Below are positions 1-7,776 of a DNA stretch of 26,560 bases, in pieces. Position 1 is the first letter of the stretch, and each line of letters starts with the position of its first letter. The position numbers and the translations under genes were made by a program. The DNA lies in contig JAEYPA010000151.1 in NCBI GenBank assembly GCA_023411225.1, forward strand, positions 1 to 26,560, written 5' to 3'. The notes under the pieces were generated by a model. It ran no database searches. It had not been told where the DNA came from and worked only from the letters and a program-made list of their open reading frames with translations. Source of the stretch: Bacillota bacterium (GTDB lineage: Bacteria; Bacillota; Clostridia; Lachnospirales; Lachnospiraceae).

Positions 1-328
1 CTAGAGTATCTTCATTACGGTATAAACCGATATGACCAACCTTGGCATTCGGTATTAAGGTCAGAATTCCATCTGCCATATGAAGTCCTGCACGTAAAAT
101 AGGAACGATACAAAGCTTCTTTCCGGCAATTTCTTTTACTGTAGTCTTCACCAAAGGTGTTTCGATTTCAATGTCAGCTAGCGGAAGTTCACGAGTTGCT
201 TCATAACCAATTAACATTGCAACTTCGGCAACAAGATCACGAAATTCTTTTGTAGAAGTTGTTTTTACACGCATAATTCCGATTTTGTGCTGAATTAAAG
301 GATGCTCCATAATAGTTACTTTTGACAT
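1..328 (-). CDS. upp: Uracil phosphoribosyltransferase, N-terminal part (runs off the left edge)
   Basis: Catalyses uracil + PRPP to UMP + diphosphate in the cytoplasm (pyrimidine salvage). The minus strand reads as 109 codons without a stop from an ATG whose complement is at 326-328, preceded by TGGAGGTA (333-340) as ribosome binding site. The protein opens MSKVTIMEHPLIQHKIGIMR and contains TREL near residue 45 and VPILRAG near residue 80, both typical of UPRTases. The C-terminal PRPP-binding loop lies outside the window, so intactness cannot be judged. It is transcribed divergently from the PAS gene. Confidence 0.93.
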   Translation of the reverse strand, partial: MSKVTIMEHPLIQHKIGIMRVKTTSTKEFRDLVAEVAMLIGYEATRELPLADIEIETPLVKTTVKEIAGKKLCIVPILRAGLHMADGILTLIPNAKVGHIGLYRNEDTL

Positions 329-401
329 AATATACCTCCAAATGTTTTTCCTTTTGTATTCAGGAACTGTGCTTTAGTCCCTATAAAATTTTGCTGATAG
401 T

Positions 402-430
402 ATTATAACATTATACATAATAATATAAAA
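402..430 (-). promoter_or_regulatory. Probable upp promoter
   Basis: On the minus strand an extended -10, TGTTATAAT, has its hexamer at 402-407. The -35 at 17 bp spacing (425-430) is poor (TTTATA), as tolerated with extended -10 elements. It would give a leader of about 65 nt. No riboswitch was recognised in the leader. Confidence 0.45.
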
Positions 431-510
431 GGTGTAATATAAATTTTATTGTATTAAATTGTATTAATATGATTATTATGTAATCTTGGAACGGTACTAT
501 TGGTAAGCAG

Positions 511-539
511 GTTAAAGAAGGGCTTTCCAGTGTTATAAT
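511..539 (+). promoter_or_regulatory. Probable promoter of the PAS-domain gene
   Basis: TGTTATAAT at 531-539 is a perfect extended -10. The weak -35 (GTTAAA, 511-516) lies 17 bp upstream. Transcription would start near 546 and leave a leader of about 100 nt that is AT-rich and shows no strong hairpin. Together with the upp promoter it accounts for the 317-bp divergent region 329-645. Confidence 0.5.
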
Positions 540-645
540 AAGTTCATGTTATTTTATACATGTAAAAACGAATAAATGTATATATACTATATCATTGCGT
601 TATAGGTGTTAAGATGGTTATATAGCTTAATTAGGGGAGAATGAC

Positions 646-1677
646 ATGGAATTGAATCATACAAACAGACTATGGAATCAGATCGTGACGGTTGAGTCCT
701 TTGCAGCTGTAATAGTGGACAGTTCTGCCAGAGTCATGACATGTAACAAAGGTTTTCTTCAGATGTTTGCTATATTGCATGAGGAATGTATGGAAAAGAG
801 CCTGTATGACATAATGATTAGTGAAGGTTTAAAGAGTAATTTAATGAGCTTATTAGAGGGTAACTTTACAAAGGATACATTTATTTTCTCTTATTTCAAT
901 TTTTCTGGTAATGTAGGTTGGAGTAGAGTGGAAGCATCAAGGTTGGAGGAGAATGGTAACTATTTTTTGATATTTCATGATTTGACGGAAGCTTACCAAG
1001 CTCAGATGATTATGGAAGCCCATTCTATGGTCAGCGATGATATTTTTTTGTTTTTTGATCAAAGAGATCATGTCTTACAATGCTCAGAAAAAGCGGCCAA
1101 AGTGTTTGGGTTTTCATCTGGAAGAGAGGCTATGGGAGTTCATTACACTACACTAATGTATGAAAAGGTTAATCTTTCTGAAGTAGAGAAAGTGTTTATC
1201 AAATTGCATCAGCAGGAAGGGTATCTGGGATATATTACTCTGCAGCAGGAGCATAATAGCTTCTATGAAATCTCTGGTTTTCATGTGAATCTAAGAGCAG
1301 TTTCGGTAGGCTATGTATTACTGCTTAAACTCCTTGGGGAGGGTTCCTACATTTCTCCTAATTCTATTGAGAAGAAGGATATTATAAAAGAAGATGCCGA
1401 TCTAGATAGTGTATATTTCAAATATGACACAGTATACGCAGACACCAGTTATTTATATTGGAATAGTAAGGAATGTAAGGAAGGACTTCAAAATCTTAAA
1501 ATGGCAATGGAGCATTATGAATATATAGAGATTAATGAATTATTGGAGCAGATTATTGTAATGGCACCTGAGAAACCGTATGCTGTATTACAAAATATTC
1601 AAAAAGCTATTATGAGTTTTGAATATGATACAGCTCTAAATATGTTTAATGAAGCACATTTAATACTGGAAGAGTGA
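646..1677 (+). CDS. PAS-domain sensor protein without an output domain
   Basis: 343 residues, cytoplasmic, no signal peptide or membrane segment. Two PAS-like repeats are visible: about residues 15-115 (with VIVDSSARVMTCNKGF and FHDLTEAYQ) and about 125-235 (FLFFDQRDHVLQCSEKAAKVFGF). The C-terminal part, about 270-343, is all-helical with alternating hydrophobics and resembles the helical tails after sensor or HPt modules in clostridial hybrid kinases. No histidine-kinase, GGDEF, sigma-54 or DNA-binding motif was found, so any signal must pass to a partner. The start is set by AGGGGAG (633-639) before ATG 646. It is a single-gene unit closed by a strong terminator. Ligand and partner are unknown. 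Confidence 0.75.
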   Translation: MELNHTNRLWNQIVTVESFAAVIVDSSARVMTCNKGFLQMFAILHEECMEKSLYDIMISEGLKSNLMSLLEGNFTKDTFIFSYFNFSGNVGWSRVEASRLEENGNYFLIFHDLTEAYQAQMIMEAHSMVSDDIFLFFDQRDHVLQCSEKAAKVFGFSSGREAMGVHYTTLMYEKVNLSEVEKVFIKLHQQEGYLGYITLQQEHNSFYEISGFHVNLRAVSVGYVLLLKLLGEGSYISPNSIEKKDIIKEDADLDSVYFKYDTVYADTSYLYWNSKECKEGLQNLKMAMEHYEYIEINELLEQIIVMAPEKPYAVLQNIQKAIMSFEYDTALNMFNEAHLILEE

Positions 1678-1697
1678 GAAGACATATTGTTAACGTA

Positions 1698-1730
1698 GAA
1701 AAGGAATCGCAATAGCGATTCCTTTTCTGT
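1698..1730 (+). terminator. Intrinsic terminator after the PAS gene
   Basis: Perfect 13-bp stem, 1698-1710 with 1715-1727, and an AATA loop. The 3' arm ends in CCTTTTC, giving a short U-rich tail. It begins about 20 nt after the stop codon. Confidence 0.85.
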
Positions 1731-2106
1731 CTATGAAAGAGGAGAAGCCTGAAAGAGGGGGATAACTAACAGGCCTTTTATGAAAAAAAGTTTTAGCTCA
1801 TTTACTTTGTTCATGTATACATTATATTAGAGAAATATGATTAGAGTATGGATAAAATGTGAACATATTATGAATAATTCGTGGAATTTACACTATTCCA
1901 CACTATTGTCATCTATTATTAGAAAAAAGTTGAAATAAACTAATTTTTATAACTCATTATGAGAATAAGCTGAATATACAAAAATTACTATAATTGTTTC
2001 GAAATATTAAAGCAATAATATAATATAGTAGACACCAAATTATAGGCATTATCTTGTGCAATAACGACTTGTCTCCGGAATAGAATACTTGTAACGAGGT
2101 GCTTGA
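1731..2106 (+). promoter_or_regulatory. AT-rich intergenic stretch with a possible promoter and a 7-bp inverted repeat
   Basis: No coding frame with a ribosome binding site was seen here. An inverted repeat GTGGAAT-N7-ATTCCAC lies at 1881-1901 and could be an operator. A possible promoter, TTGTTT (1994-1999) and TATAAT (2019-2024), has 19-bp spacing, which is long. The last 80 nt would be the leader of the next gene. All assignments are weak. Confidence 0.3.
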
Positions 2107-2592
2107 ATGAAAAAAGCTGGTGAATTAAATATGTCGAGTGTATTCCGAAAGCTTATATGTAAAGAATTAGGTGAAAACTGTTACGAACAATATTTTGCAT
2201 GCTACCAAAAATTAATTACCAATAAAAATTATAATCATCGCATGTTGAATAATGTGGAAATATATGATGACATTTATGATAGATTAAAGGACAAAGATAT
2301 TGAGACCTTAATTAAAATGACGAAGCGTCTATCAGAGTCCCTTCATCTTGTATTACGTATCAGCAAGACATTTAAATTTGCAATTGTGGTATACCTAATA
2401 AGTATGATACTTTTATTATTACAAGGACTTCCTTTCTTTGTTGGAATCATATGTATTGGATTAATTACAGTTGCATTTTTATATAAAGCATATGAATATA
2501 TAGTCAATAAATACTGTTTCATAGATGCTCATATAGTGATTATTTATAAGTCTGTTTTAGATCAACTTATATTAAAACATGCAAATATGTAG
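2107..2592 (+). CDS. Small membrane protein with two adjacent transmembrane helices, unknown function
   Basis: 161 residues, not recognised. The N-terminal 85 residues are polar, mostly helical and likely cytoplasmic. Two hydrophobic segments follow back to back, about 90-106 and 109-126, separated only by a short GLPF turn. A short amphipathic tail rich in Tyr, Ile and Lys ends the protein, so both ends are probably cytoplasmic. The start at ATG 2107 is supported by GAGGTG (2096-2101) with 5-nt spacing; an internal ATG eight codons later has no good site. It is a single-gene unit with its own terminator. It might be a small membrane modulator, but nothing in the sequence names a partner. Confidence 0.65.
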   Translation: MKKAGELNMSSVFRKLICKELGENCYEQYFACYQKLITNKNYNHRMLNNVEIYDDIYDRLKDKDIETLIKMTKRLSESLHLVLRISKTFKFAIVVYLISMILLLLQGLPFFVGIICIGLITVAFLYKAYEYIVNKYCFIDAHIVIIYKSVLDQLILKHANM

Positions 2593-2594
2593 TC

Positions 2595-2640
2595 ACAACA
2601 ACCGTGGTAGCTTAGGCTTGACACGGTTGTTGTATTTTTA
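2595..2640 (+). terminator. Intrinsic terminator after the membrane-protein gene
   Basis: 12-bp perfect stem ACAACAACCGTG (2595-2606) with CACGGTTGTTGT (2622-2633), a 15-nt loop, then ATTTTTATTT. It starts 3 nt after the stop codon. Confidence 0.9.
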
Positions 2641-2674
2641 TTTATTAGTTTAAATAGTAAAGGTTACCATCATG

Positions 2675-2683
2675 TGTTATAAT
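2675..2683 (+). promoter_or_regulatory. Extended -10 promoter element of the aminopeptidase gene
   Basis: TGTTATAAT with no convincing -35. It predicts transcription starting near 2690, which makes in-frame starts at 2687 (TTG) and 2693 (ATG) unlikely and supports ATG 2717. Confidence 0.55.
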
Positions 2684-2716
2684 TGATTGGTAATGGAGAG
2701 CAAAGGATGGAGATTA

Positions 2717-4003
2717 ATGAATCAGATTACCAAGAGATTACTAAACACAATTGAGGTGTCAACATCACCTACGCATTGTGTACAAGAAGCGAAAAGACAG
2801 CTATTAGAGGCTGGCTTTATAGAATTAAATATGGCGGAACCTTTTGAGCTTAAGAAAGGCCAGGGCTATGTAATGGAGCTTTATAACAGTTCTATTTTGG
2901 CATTTCGTGTCAATGAGCAGTTTCAATTAGGAGAGGGCTTCCGATTTGCTTATGCTCACACAGACTTTTGCGGTTTTCGTCTGAAGGCAAAGCCGGAGAT
3001 GGTTGATGGAGCTTACAAGAAACTTAATGTAGAAGTGTATGGAGGACCGATTCTAAATACCTTTATGGACCGTCCGTTGTCTATATCCGGTAAAGTTGCC
3101 ATACGAAGCAGAGATTTATTTCATCCTGAGATCCGCTTAGTTGACTTTAATCGCCCACTTCTTACTATCCCTAATATTGCCATTCATCTAGACAGAGATG
3201 TGAACAAAGGAAAAGAATTGAATAGCCAGATAGACATGCTTCCTTTGATGGGTATGGCTGGAGAACATATAAAGCGGGAAGAGTTTATAGAAGCACTGGC
3301 AAAGGAATTAAAAGTGTCATCTAAGGATATTCTGGATTTTGAATTAGGAGTATATGTAAAAGAAGAAGGTGTGGAATTTGGTCTTAAAAAAGAATTTATT
3401 TCTGCACCGAGAATTGATAATATATCTAGTGTGCAAGCTTGCCTTACTGGAATCATTACTGGAGAACGAAGTCATGGAATAGACGTAATTGCCTGTTTTG
3501 ATCACGAGGAGATTGGGAGCCGTTCCAAGAAGGGGGCTGACTCTAACCTGCTAGGTTTACTTTTGCAGAAAGTTTACTTGAGTTTAGGAGGGAGCATTAC
3601 TGCCTACAACGATGCTTTGCTAAAGAGTCATTGTGTCTCTGTTGATGTGGCTCATGCTGTACATCCTAATAAGAAAGAAAAATCGGATGTAACGAATAAA
3701 GTATATCTTAATCAGGGGATTGCTATCAAAATTACCAATACACAGGAGTATGCCAGTGATTGTGAGATGGTAGGTATTCTTGTGCAGATATGTGAAAAAT
3801 GTGGACTTCCTTATCAAAAATATTACAACCGTTCAGATATAAAGGGTGGTTCTACTTTAGGTACTTTCGTTAATTCACTTTTACCAATGCAAACACAGGA
3901 TATTGGAATTCCTATTTTAGCAATGCACTCAGCCAGAGAAACCATGGGTATCAAGGATCAAGTAAATCTTGAAAAGCTTTTAATAGCATACTTTAGTATA
4001 TAA
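2717..4003 (+). CDS. M18-family metalloaminopeptidase
   Basis: Removes N-terminal residues from peptides, often acidic ones, with two zinc or cobalt ions; usually a cytoplasmic dodecamer. From ATG 2717 the protein has 428 residues, normal for M18. Metal and catalytic signatures are all visible: HTD (His81, Asp83), PRIDN (Asp234), FDHEEIGS (Glu264/Glu265), SVDVAHAVHP (Asp310, His313, His316), GGSTLGT and a late His404 in LAMHSARE. The start is chosen because GGATGGAG (2705-2712) sits just before it and the probable promoter -10 lies at 2678-2683; a longer frame begins at 2687. Clostridial members are often annotated ApeB, but substrate preference cannot be read from sequence. It stands alone between a terminator and the transketolase promoter. 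Confidence 0.93.
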   Translation: MNQITKRLLNTIEVSTSPTHCVQEAKRQLLEAGFIELNMAEPFELKKGQGYVMELYNSSILAFRVNEQFQLGEGFRFAYAHTDFCGFRLKAKPEMVDGAYKKLNVEVYGGPILNTFMDRPLSISGKVAIRSRDLFHPEIRLVDFNRPLLTIPNIAIHLDRDVNKGKELNSQIDMLPLMGMAGEHIKREEFIEALAKELKVSSKDILDFELGVYVKEEGVEFGLKKEFISAPRIDNISSVQACLTGIITGERSHGIDVIACFDHEEIGSRSKKGADSNLLGLLLQKVYLSLGGSITAYNDALLKSHCVSVDVAHAVHPNKKEKSDVTNKVYLNQGIAIKITNTQEYASDCEMVGILVQICEKCGLPYQKYYNRSDIKGGSTLGTFVNSLLPMQTQDIGIPILAMHSARETMGIKDQVNLEKLLIAYFSI

Positions 4004-4049
4004 ATGTAATAATGTTACAAATAAAGTTTATTAACTAAACAAATAGGTA

Positions 4050-4078
4050 TTCACAAGAGGAAAACTTTATGGTAAGAT
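4050..4078 (+). promoter_or_regulatory. Probable promoter of the split transketolase genes
   Basis: TTCACA (4050-4055), 17-bp spacer, TAAGAT (4073-4078). The predicted start near 4085 leaves a leader of about 108 nt. That leader holds an orphan AGGAGG (4148-4153) with no usable start codon behind it. Confidence 0.55.
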
Positions 4079-4192
4079 ATGTATGTACTAGAAGACAACT
4101 CCTGTCAGACTGATATACTGTCATTTTTAAGCGAAATCTATCAGGATAGGAGGATTAACCGAAGTTACAAATTATGTAAAGGTGGTATCAGA

Positions 4193-5029
4193 ATGAAAAT
4201 ATTAGAATTACAGAAAACTGCCAATGAGATCCGTAAGGGTGTCATAGATGCAGTTCATAGCGCAAAATCAGGACACCCAGGTGGCTCTCTTTCCGCTGCA
4301 GATATTTTTACTTACCTGTACTATGAAGAGTTAAATATTGATCCTGCAAATCCTGATAAACCAGACAGAGATCGATTTGTATTATCTAAGGGCCATGTTG
4401 CTCCTGGTTTATATTCTACACTTGCTCACAGAGGTTTCTTCCCAGTGGAAGACTTATTAACACTTCGTCATGTTGGTTCCTATTTACAGGGACATCCTGA
4501 TAAAAAGCATATTCCTGGTGTTGATATGTCCAGTGGGTCCTTGGGACAGGGTGTATCAGCAGCTGTAGGTATGGCATTATCAGCCAAGCTTACTAAGGAT
4601 ACTTATCGTGTTTATACCCTTCTTGGTGATGGAGAGATCCAGGAAGGTCAGGTTTGGGAAGCAGCAATGTTTGCAGGTTCTCATAAGTTAGACAACCTGG
4701 TTGTTATAGTAGATAACAATGGACTTCAAATTGATGGTAATATTGCCGACGTTTGTTCTCCATACCCTATTGATAAGAAGTTTGAAGCATTTAACTTCCA
4801 CGTAATCAATGTAGATGCACATGATTTTGAACAGTTAGCAGCTGCATTTAAGGAAGCAAGAGAGACAAAAGGAATGCCTACCGCTATTATTGCTAAGAGT
4901 GTTAAAGGTAAGGGCGTAAGCTTTATGGAGAATCAAGCTAGCTGGCATGGTACAGCACCTAATGACGAGCAATATAAGCAGGCTATGGAAGAATTAGAAA
5001 AGGTAGGTGAAGCATTATGTCAGAAGTAA
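4193..5029 (+). CDS. Transketolase, N-terminal (thiamine diphosphate-binding) subunit
   Basis: One half of a two-gene transketolase of the non-oxidative pentose phosphate pathway, moving two-carbon ketol units between sugar phosphates. 278 residues; split versions are common in Firmicutes and archaea. The N-terminal half carries SGHPGGSLSAADI (substrate and ThDP site), KGHVAPGLY, SGSLGQGVSAAVGMA, and the ThDP/metal motif GDGEIQEGQVWEA continuing to DNNGLQIDG. The start is placed at ATG 4193 after AAAGGTGG; the frame stays open back to 4079, but those codons lie at or upstream of the predicted transcription start and look non-protein. It overlaps the next gene by 13 bp, suggesting translational coupling and equal subunit amounts. 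Confidence 0.95.
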   Translation: MKILELQKTANEIRKGVIDAVHSAKSGHPGGSLSAADIFTYLYYEELNIDPANPDKPDRDRFVLSKGHVAPGLYSTLAHRGFFPVEDLLTLRHVGSYLQGHPDKKHIPGVDMSSGSLGQGVSAAVGMALSAKLTKDTYRVYTLLGDGEIQEGQVWEAAMFAGSHKLDNLVVIVDNNGLQIDGNIADVCSPYPIDKKFEAFNFHVINVDAHDFEQLAAAFKEARETKGMPTAIIAKSVKGKGVSFMENQASWHGTAPNDEQYKQAMEELEKVGEALCQK

Positions 5030-5958
5030 AGAAGATTGCAACAAGAGACAGCTATGGTAATGCTTTGGTTGAACTTGGAAAAGAACATGATAATTTAGTT
5101 GTATTAGATGCAGACTTAGCAGCAGCAACGAAAACAGGTGTATTTAAAAAAGTATTCCCAGAACGTCATATAGATTGTGGTATTGCAGAATGTAACATGA
5201 TGGGAATAGCTGCTGGACTCGCTACTACAGGTAAGGTACCATTTGCAAGTACCTTTGCTATGTTTGCAGCAGGTCGTGCTTTTGAGCAAGTTCGTAACTC
5301 CATCGGTTACCCACACCTGAATGTAAAAATAGGTGCTACCCATGCTGGTATCTCCGTTGGTGAAGATGGTGCTACCCATCAATGTAACGAAGACCTTGCA
5401 CTTATGAGAACTATTCCTGGTATGGTAGTAATCAATCCAAGTGATGATGTGGAAGCCAAGGCAGCAGTAAAGGCAGCATATGAATACGATGGTCCAGTAT
5501 ATCTTCGTTTTGGACGTCTTGCAGTACCTGTAATCAATGACAATGCAGATTATAAATTTGAATTAGGAAAAGGTGTTGTATTACGTGAAGGTAAGGATGT
5601 TACTATCGTTGCTACCGGTCTTTGCGTAAGTGAATCTCTTGTAGCAGCAGAGTTGCTTGCAACAGAAGGAATTGATGCAAAGGTTGTAAATATCCATACT
5701 ATCAAACCTCTAGATGAAGAGTTAATTGTTGCCTGTGCAAAGGAAACTGGTAAGGTTGTAACAGTTGAAGAACACTCTATAATCGGAGGTCTAGGCAGTG
5801 CAGTGTGTGATACATTAAGTGCAAAGTATCCAACGACTGTATTAAAAATTGGTGTAAATGATGTATTTGGAGAATCCGGTCCAGCAGTTGAGCTGATTAA
5901 AAAATATGGTTTAGATGGTGCAAGCATTGCTGAAAAAGTGAAAGCTTTTGTAAAATAA
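5017..5958 (+). CDS. Transketolase, C-terminal (pyrimidine-binding) subunit
   Basis: 313 residues. Partner of the preceding gene: it supplies the pyrimidine-binding domain of ThDP and the C-terminal domain. Visible motifs are the catalytic-Glu region DCGIAECNMMGIAAGLA, FAMFAAGRAFEQVRN, the histidine segment GATHAGISVGEDGATHQ, VYLRFGR, and a C-terminal domain with VEEHSIIGGLGSAVCD. The start ATG 5017 lies inside the preceding gene. 1-Deoxy-D-xylulose-5-phosphate synthase is the closest alternative, but that enzyme is a single chain of about 620 residues, so transketolase fits better. Confidence 0.95.
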   Translation: MSEVKKIATRDSYGNALVELGKEHDNLVVLDADLAAATKTGVFKKVFPERHIDCGIAECNMMGIAAGLATTGKVPFASTFAMFAAGRAFEQVRNSIGYPHLNVKIGATHAGISVGEDGATHQCNEDLALMRTIPGMVVINPSDDVEAKAAVKAAYEYDGPVYLRFGRLAVPVINDNADYKFELGKGVVLREGKDVTIVATGLCVSESLVAAELLATEGIDAKVVNIHTIKPLDEELIVACAKETGKVVTVEEHSIIGGLGSAVCDTLSAKYPTTVLKIGVNDVFGESGPAVELIKKYGLDGASIAEKVKAFVK

Positions 5959-5972
5959 TTGAACATATAATA

Positions 5973-6017
5973 TTAAAAAGGGATGTGAACTTTATAAGGG
6001 ACACATCCCTTTTTTAA
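5973..6017 (+). terminator. Intrinsic terminator after the transketolase genes
   Basis: AGGGATGTG (5979-5987) pairs with CACATCCCT (6002-6010), extended by flanking A and T runs to about 13-14 bp; a T-rich tail runs to 6015. Confidence 0.88.
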
Positions 6018-6099
6018 TAGGTTAATTACAGTAGTGGGACTGTCATATTAACTCTCTAAGGGCAATATATTATATTAACAAGCTCTTTTGGGTGTAACT

Positions 6100-6879
6100 A
6101 TGAATGATAGTTGGAATAAAGAAGTAATCAGCAGTTTTATTAAGGTTGGCATTATTGTACTTGCAGCGATTGGCGTCTTTTCTTTAGGTATTAACTATAT
6201 GCCAGAAGCAGTGTCCGTTACGAGCAATCCTACTAAGAAGCTTCCTATCTACTGCGTCAATACAGATAAACCTGTGGTGGCTATAAGTTTTGATGCTGCA
6301 TGGGGGAATGAGCAGACCAAAAGTATTTTGGACTGTCTGAAGAAGTACAATGTAAAGTCTACTTTTTTTCTTACAGGAGGATGGGTAGACAAGTATGGGG
6401 ATGATGTAAAGCAGATTGCAGCAGCAGGTCATGATATAGGTAATCATAGTCAGAATCATAAGCAGATGTCTAGGTTAAGTAAAGAAGAATGTATCATTGA
6501 GATCAAACAAGTACATGATAAAGTGAAAACCTTAACAGGAAAAGACATGATATTATTTCGTCCGCCATATGGTGATTACAACAATAATCTAATTAATGTA
6601 TGTAATGAGTTAAATTATTATTGTATCCAGTGGGATGTGGATTCTCTGGATTGGAAGGACTATAGTGCTAATACTATTACGAACCGGGTATTAAAGGATA
6701 AGCATTTGGGAAATGGCTCTATTATCTTATTTCATAATGGGGGGAAACATACCTTAGAGGCGCTACCTGCTGTCATTGAGGGATTACAAGCAAAAGGATA
6801 TAAGATTATTCCAATTAGTGAATTGATTTATAAAGAAAACTATGAGATGGACCAAGAGGGAAGACAATTTCAAAAGTAG
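6100..6879 (+). CDS. Membrane-anchored polysaccharide deacetylase (NodB fold, PdaA/PdaB-like)
   Basis: Predicted carbohydrate esterase family 4 enzyme removing N- or O-acetyl groups from a cell-envelope polysaccharide such as peptidoglycan. 259 residues: short cytoplasmic N-terminus, one transmembrane anchor (about 12-31), then the NodB domain (about 55-250) outside the cell. Motifs: SFDAAWGN (catalytic-base Asp65; the usual second Asp is Ala66), GNHSQNH (metal ligands His116 and His120), RPPYGDYN (Arg154), DSLDWKD and LFHNGG (His212). The FDxxWG form is typical of sporulation-type clostridial deacetylases, so a role in spore cortex is possible but unproven. ATG 6100 is preferred over TTG 6088, which has no site; GGGTG at 6090-6094 is a modest ribosome binding site. 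Confidence 0.88.
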   Translation: MNDSWNKEVISSFIKVGIIVLAAIGVFSLGINYMPEAVSVTSNPTKKLPIYCVNTDKPVVAISFDAAWGNEQTKSILDCLKKYNVKSTFFLTGGWVDKYGDDVKQIAAAGHDIGNHSQNHKQMSRLSKEECIIEIKQVHDKVKTLTGKDMILFRPPYGDYNNNLINVCNELNYYCIQWDVDSLDWKDYSANTITNRVLKDKHLGNGSIILFHNGGKHTLEALPAVIEGLQAKGYKIIPISELIYKENYEMDQEGRQFQK

Positions 6880-6895
6880 TAAAAGGAAAAGAGTG

Positions 6896-6930
6896 AGCAT
6901 TCTAGTAGAACCTACTAGAGTGCTTTTTTT
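6896..6930 (+). terminator. Intrinsic terminator after the deacetylase gene
   Basis: 13-bp stem (one G-U), 6896-6908 with 6912-6924, three-base loop, followed by seven T. Confidence 0.9.
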
Positions 6931-6964
6931 ACGCTTTTAACACAAAAATGTGCAAAAATAATTC

Positions 6965-7435
6965 ATGGTTTTTATGTACAATTATTTTATTACCTACCCG
7001 GAATATATGGCAATAACAAATAGACTTAAGGCCATAGCCAAGTTAGATAAAAACGTGGACAACCGAATCAAATATCGAATCAGATATTATAACAATGATC
7101 CTTCTTTGATTCATCTAGAAAAGAAGAGTAAGGTAAATGGATTATGCAATAAGCAAGCAGTTGTTCTAACTAAATCAGAAGTAGAGCAGATTCTAAGGGG
7201 TGAGATTAACTTTCTTATGAAGAAAGACGACCCTTTATGTGTGGAATTTTACACACAGACTGGTGGAGGCATGCAAAGACCCAAAGTTATAAGAACCTAT
7301 AAGAGAGAACCGTATATTTACAATCCGGGCAACGTTAGAATTACATTTGATACAGAGATAGGAAGTAGCTTATCCAAAGTAGATTTTTTGGAAGACACAA
7401 CTGGAAGCTGGAGTGTTGATGGAAGTAAAGTATGA
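6965..7435 (+). pseudogene. Decayed VTC-domain (polyphosphate polymerase-like) gene
   Basis: The 156-residue frame reads as parts of a bacterial VTC-domain protein: an N-terminal block (YFITYPEYMAITNRLKAIAK), a substrate-tunnel block (KYRIRYYNNDPSLIHLEKKS) with NGLCNK, and a block ending REPYIYNPGNVRITFDTEI. From knowledge of the family, about 25-30 residues are missing after DKNVD, where the segment with YRIRSLYFD and EKI(D)G normally lies. The C-terminal tunnel strands with the conserved EVK are also missing. The usual first strand (RHE) is cut short. No good ribosome binding site precedes 6965 or the second ATG at 6974. These facts suggest a gene reduced by deletions. A very short functional variant is possible but unlikely. 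Confidence 0.65.
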
Positions 7436-7664
7436 TGAAACCTCCAATGAATCAAAAGAATAGCAATTTCCCACAAAAAGGAGAGATGCCAAAAGGTGGG
7501 GAAATGCCAAATAGACCAGACAAAAATCCATTCGAAGAAGATACTACAAAAGACGAGGTAAACTAAGTGAAACTTTTTGGGTTAACCTTGGAATATGTGG
7601 AACCATTATCGTTTTAGCAGTTTTAATTACTATTTTATACAGGAAGAAAAAGTATCCTATATAG
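7432..7664 (+). pseudogene. Remnant of a CotH-like or similar protein tail, frameshifted
   Basis: An ATG overlapping the previous stop opens a 44-codon frame (7432-7566) rich in Met-Pro-Gly-Asn (QKGEMPKGGEMPNRPDK), a composition seen in the low-complexity tails of CotH-kinase proteins. In a different frame (7566-7664) follows a clean membrane anchor: SETFWVNLGICGTIIVLAVL, then ITILY and RKKKYPI before a stop. Together they look like the linker and C-terminal anchor of one surface protein split by a frameshift, with the N-terminal body deleted. CotH-type genes commonly sit beside VTC-domain genes, which fits the upstream remnant. The family name is inference; the frameshift and the anchor are seen directly. 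Confidence 0.5.
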
Positions 7665-7688
7665 TAAATGACCACAATCCCTAACCAC

Positions 7689-7717
7689 TTGACAAACTCT
7701 ATTGTGCTTGCTATTAT
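7689..7717 (+). promoter_or_regulatory. Strong sigma-A-type promoter upstream of the glnA leader
   Basis: TTGACA (7689-7694), exactly 17 bp, TATTAT (7712-7717). Transcription should begin near 7724, giving a leader of about 237 nt before glnA. A second, weaker candidate lies at 7886-7916 (TTGTAA, 19 bp, extended TGTTATAGG). Confidence 0.65.
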
Positions 7718-7729
7718 GAAATCAACTTG

Positions 7730-7767
7730 GGCAAGGGCGCTACAGGGTAGATGCCTTTGCCTTTTTT
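7730..7767 (+). terminator. Terminator-like hairpin at the very start of the glnA leader
   Basis: GGCAAGGGC (7730-7738) pairs with GCCTTTGCC (7753-7761), one G-U, followed by six T. It starts only about 6 nt after the predicted transcription start. It may end transcripts from the decayed locus upstream, act as an attenuator of the glnA transcript, or both. Confidence 0.7.
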
Positions 7768-7776
7768 ATTTGATAG

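Noticed and set aside
1745..1780. Second terminator (GCCTG...CAGGC) after the PAS gene
   Set aside because: The stem is only 5 bp with a 17-nt loop, and the strong hairpin at 1698-1727 already accounts for termination.
4079..4192. N-terminal extension of the transketolase N subunit
   Set aside because: It has no family resemblance, and the predicted transcription start near 4085 lies inside it; ATG 4193 has a ribosome site and the conserved N-terminus.
5550..5966. 138-codon open frame on the minus strand inside the transketolase C-terminal gene
   Set aside because: It is antisense to a well-conserved gene, has no ribosome site and codes for low-complexity sequence; a shadow frame.
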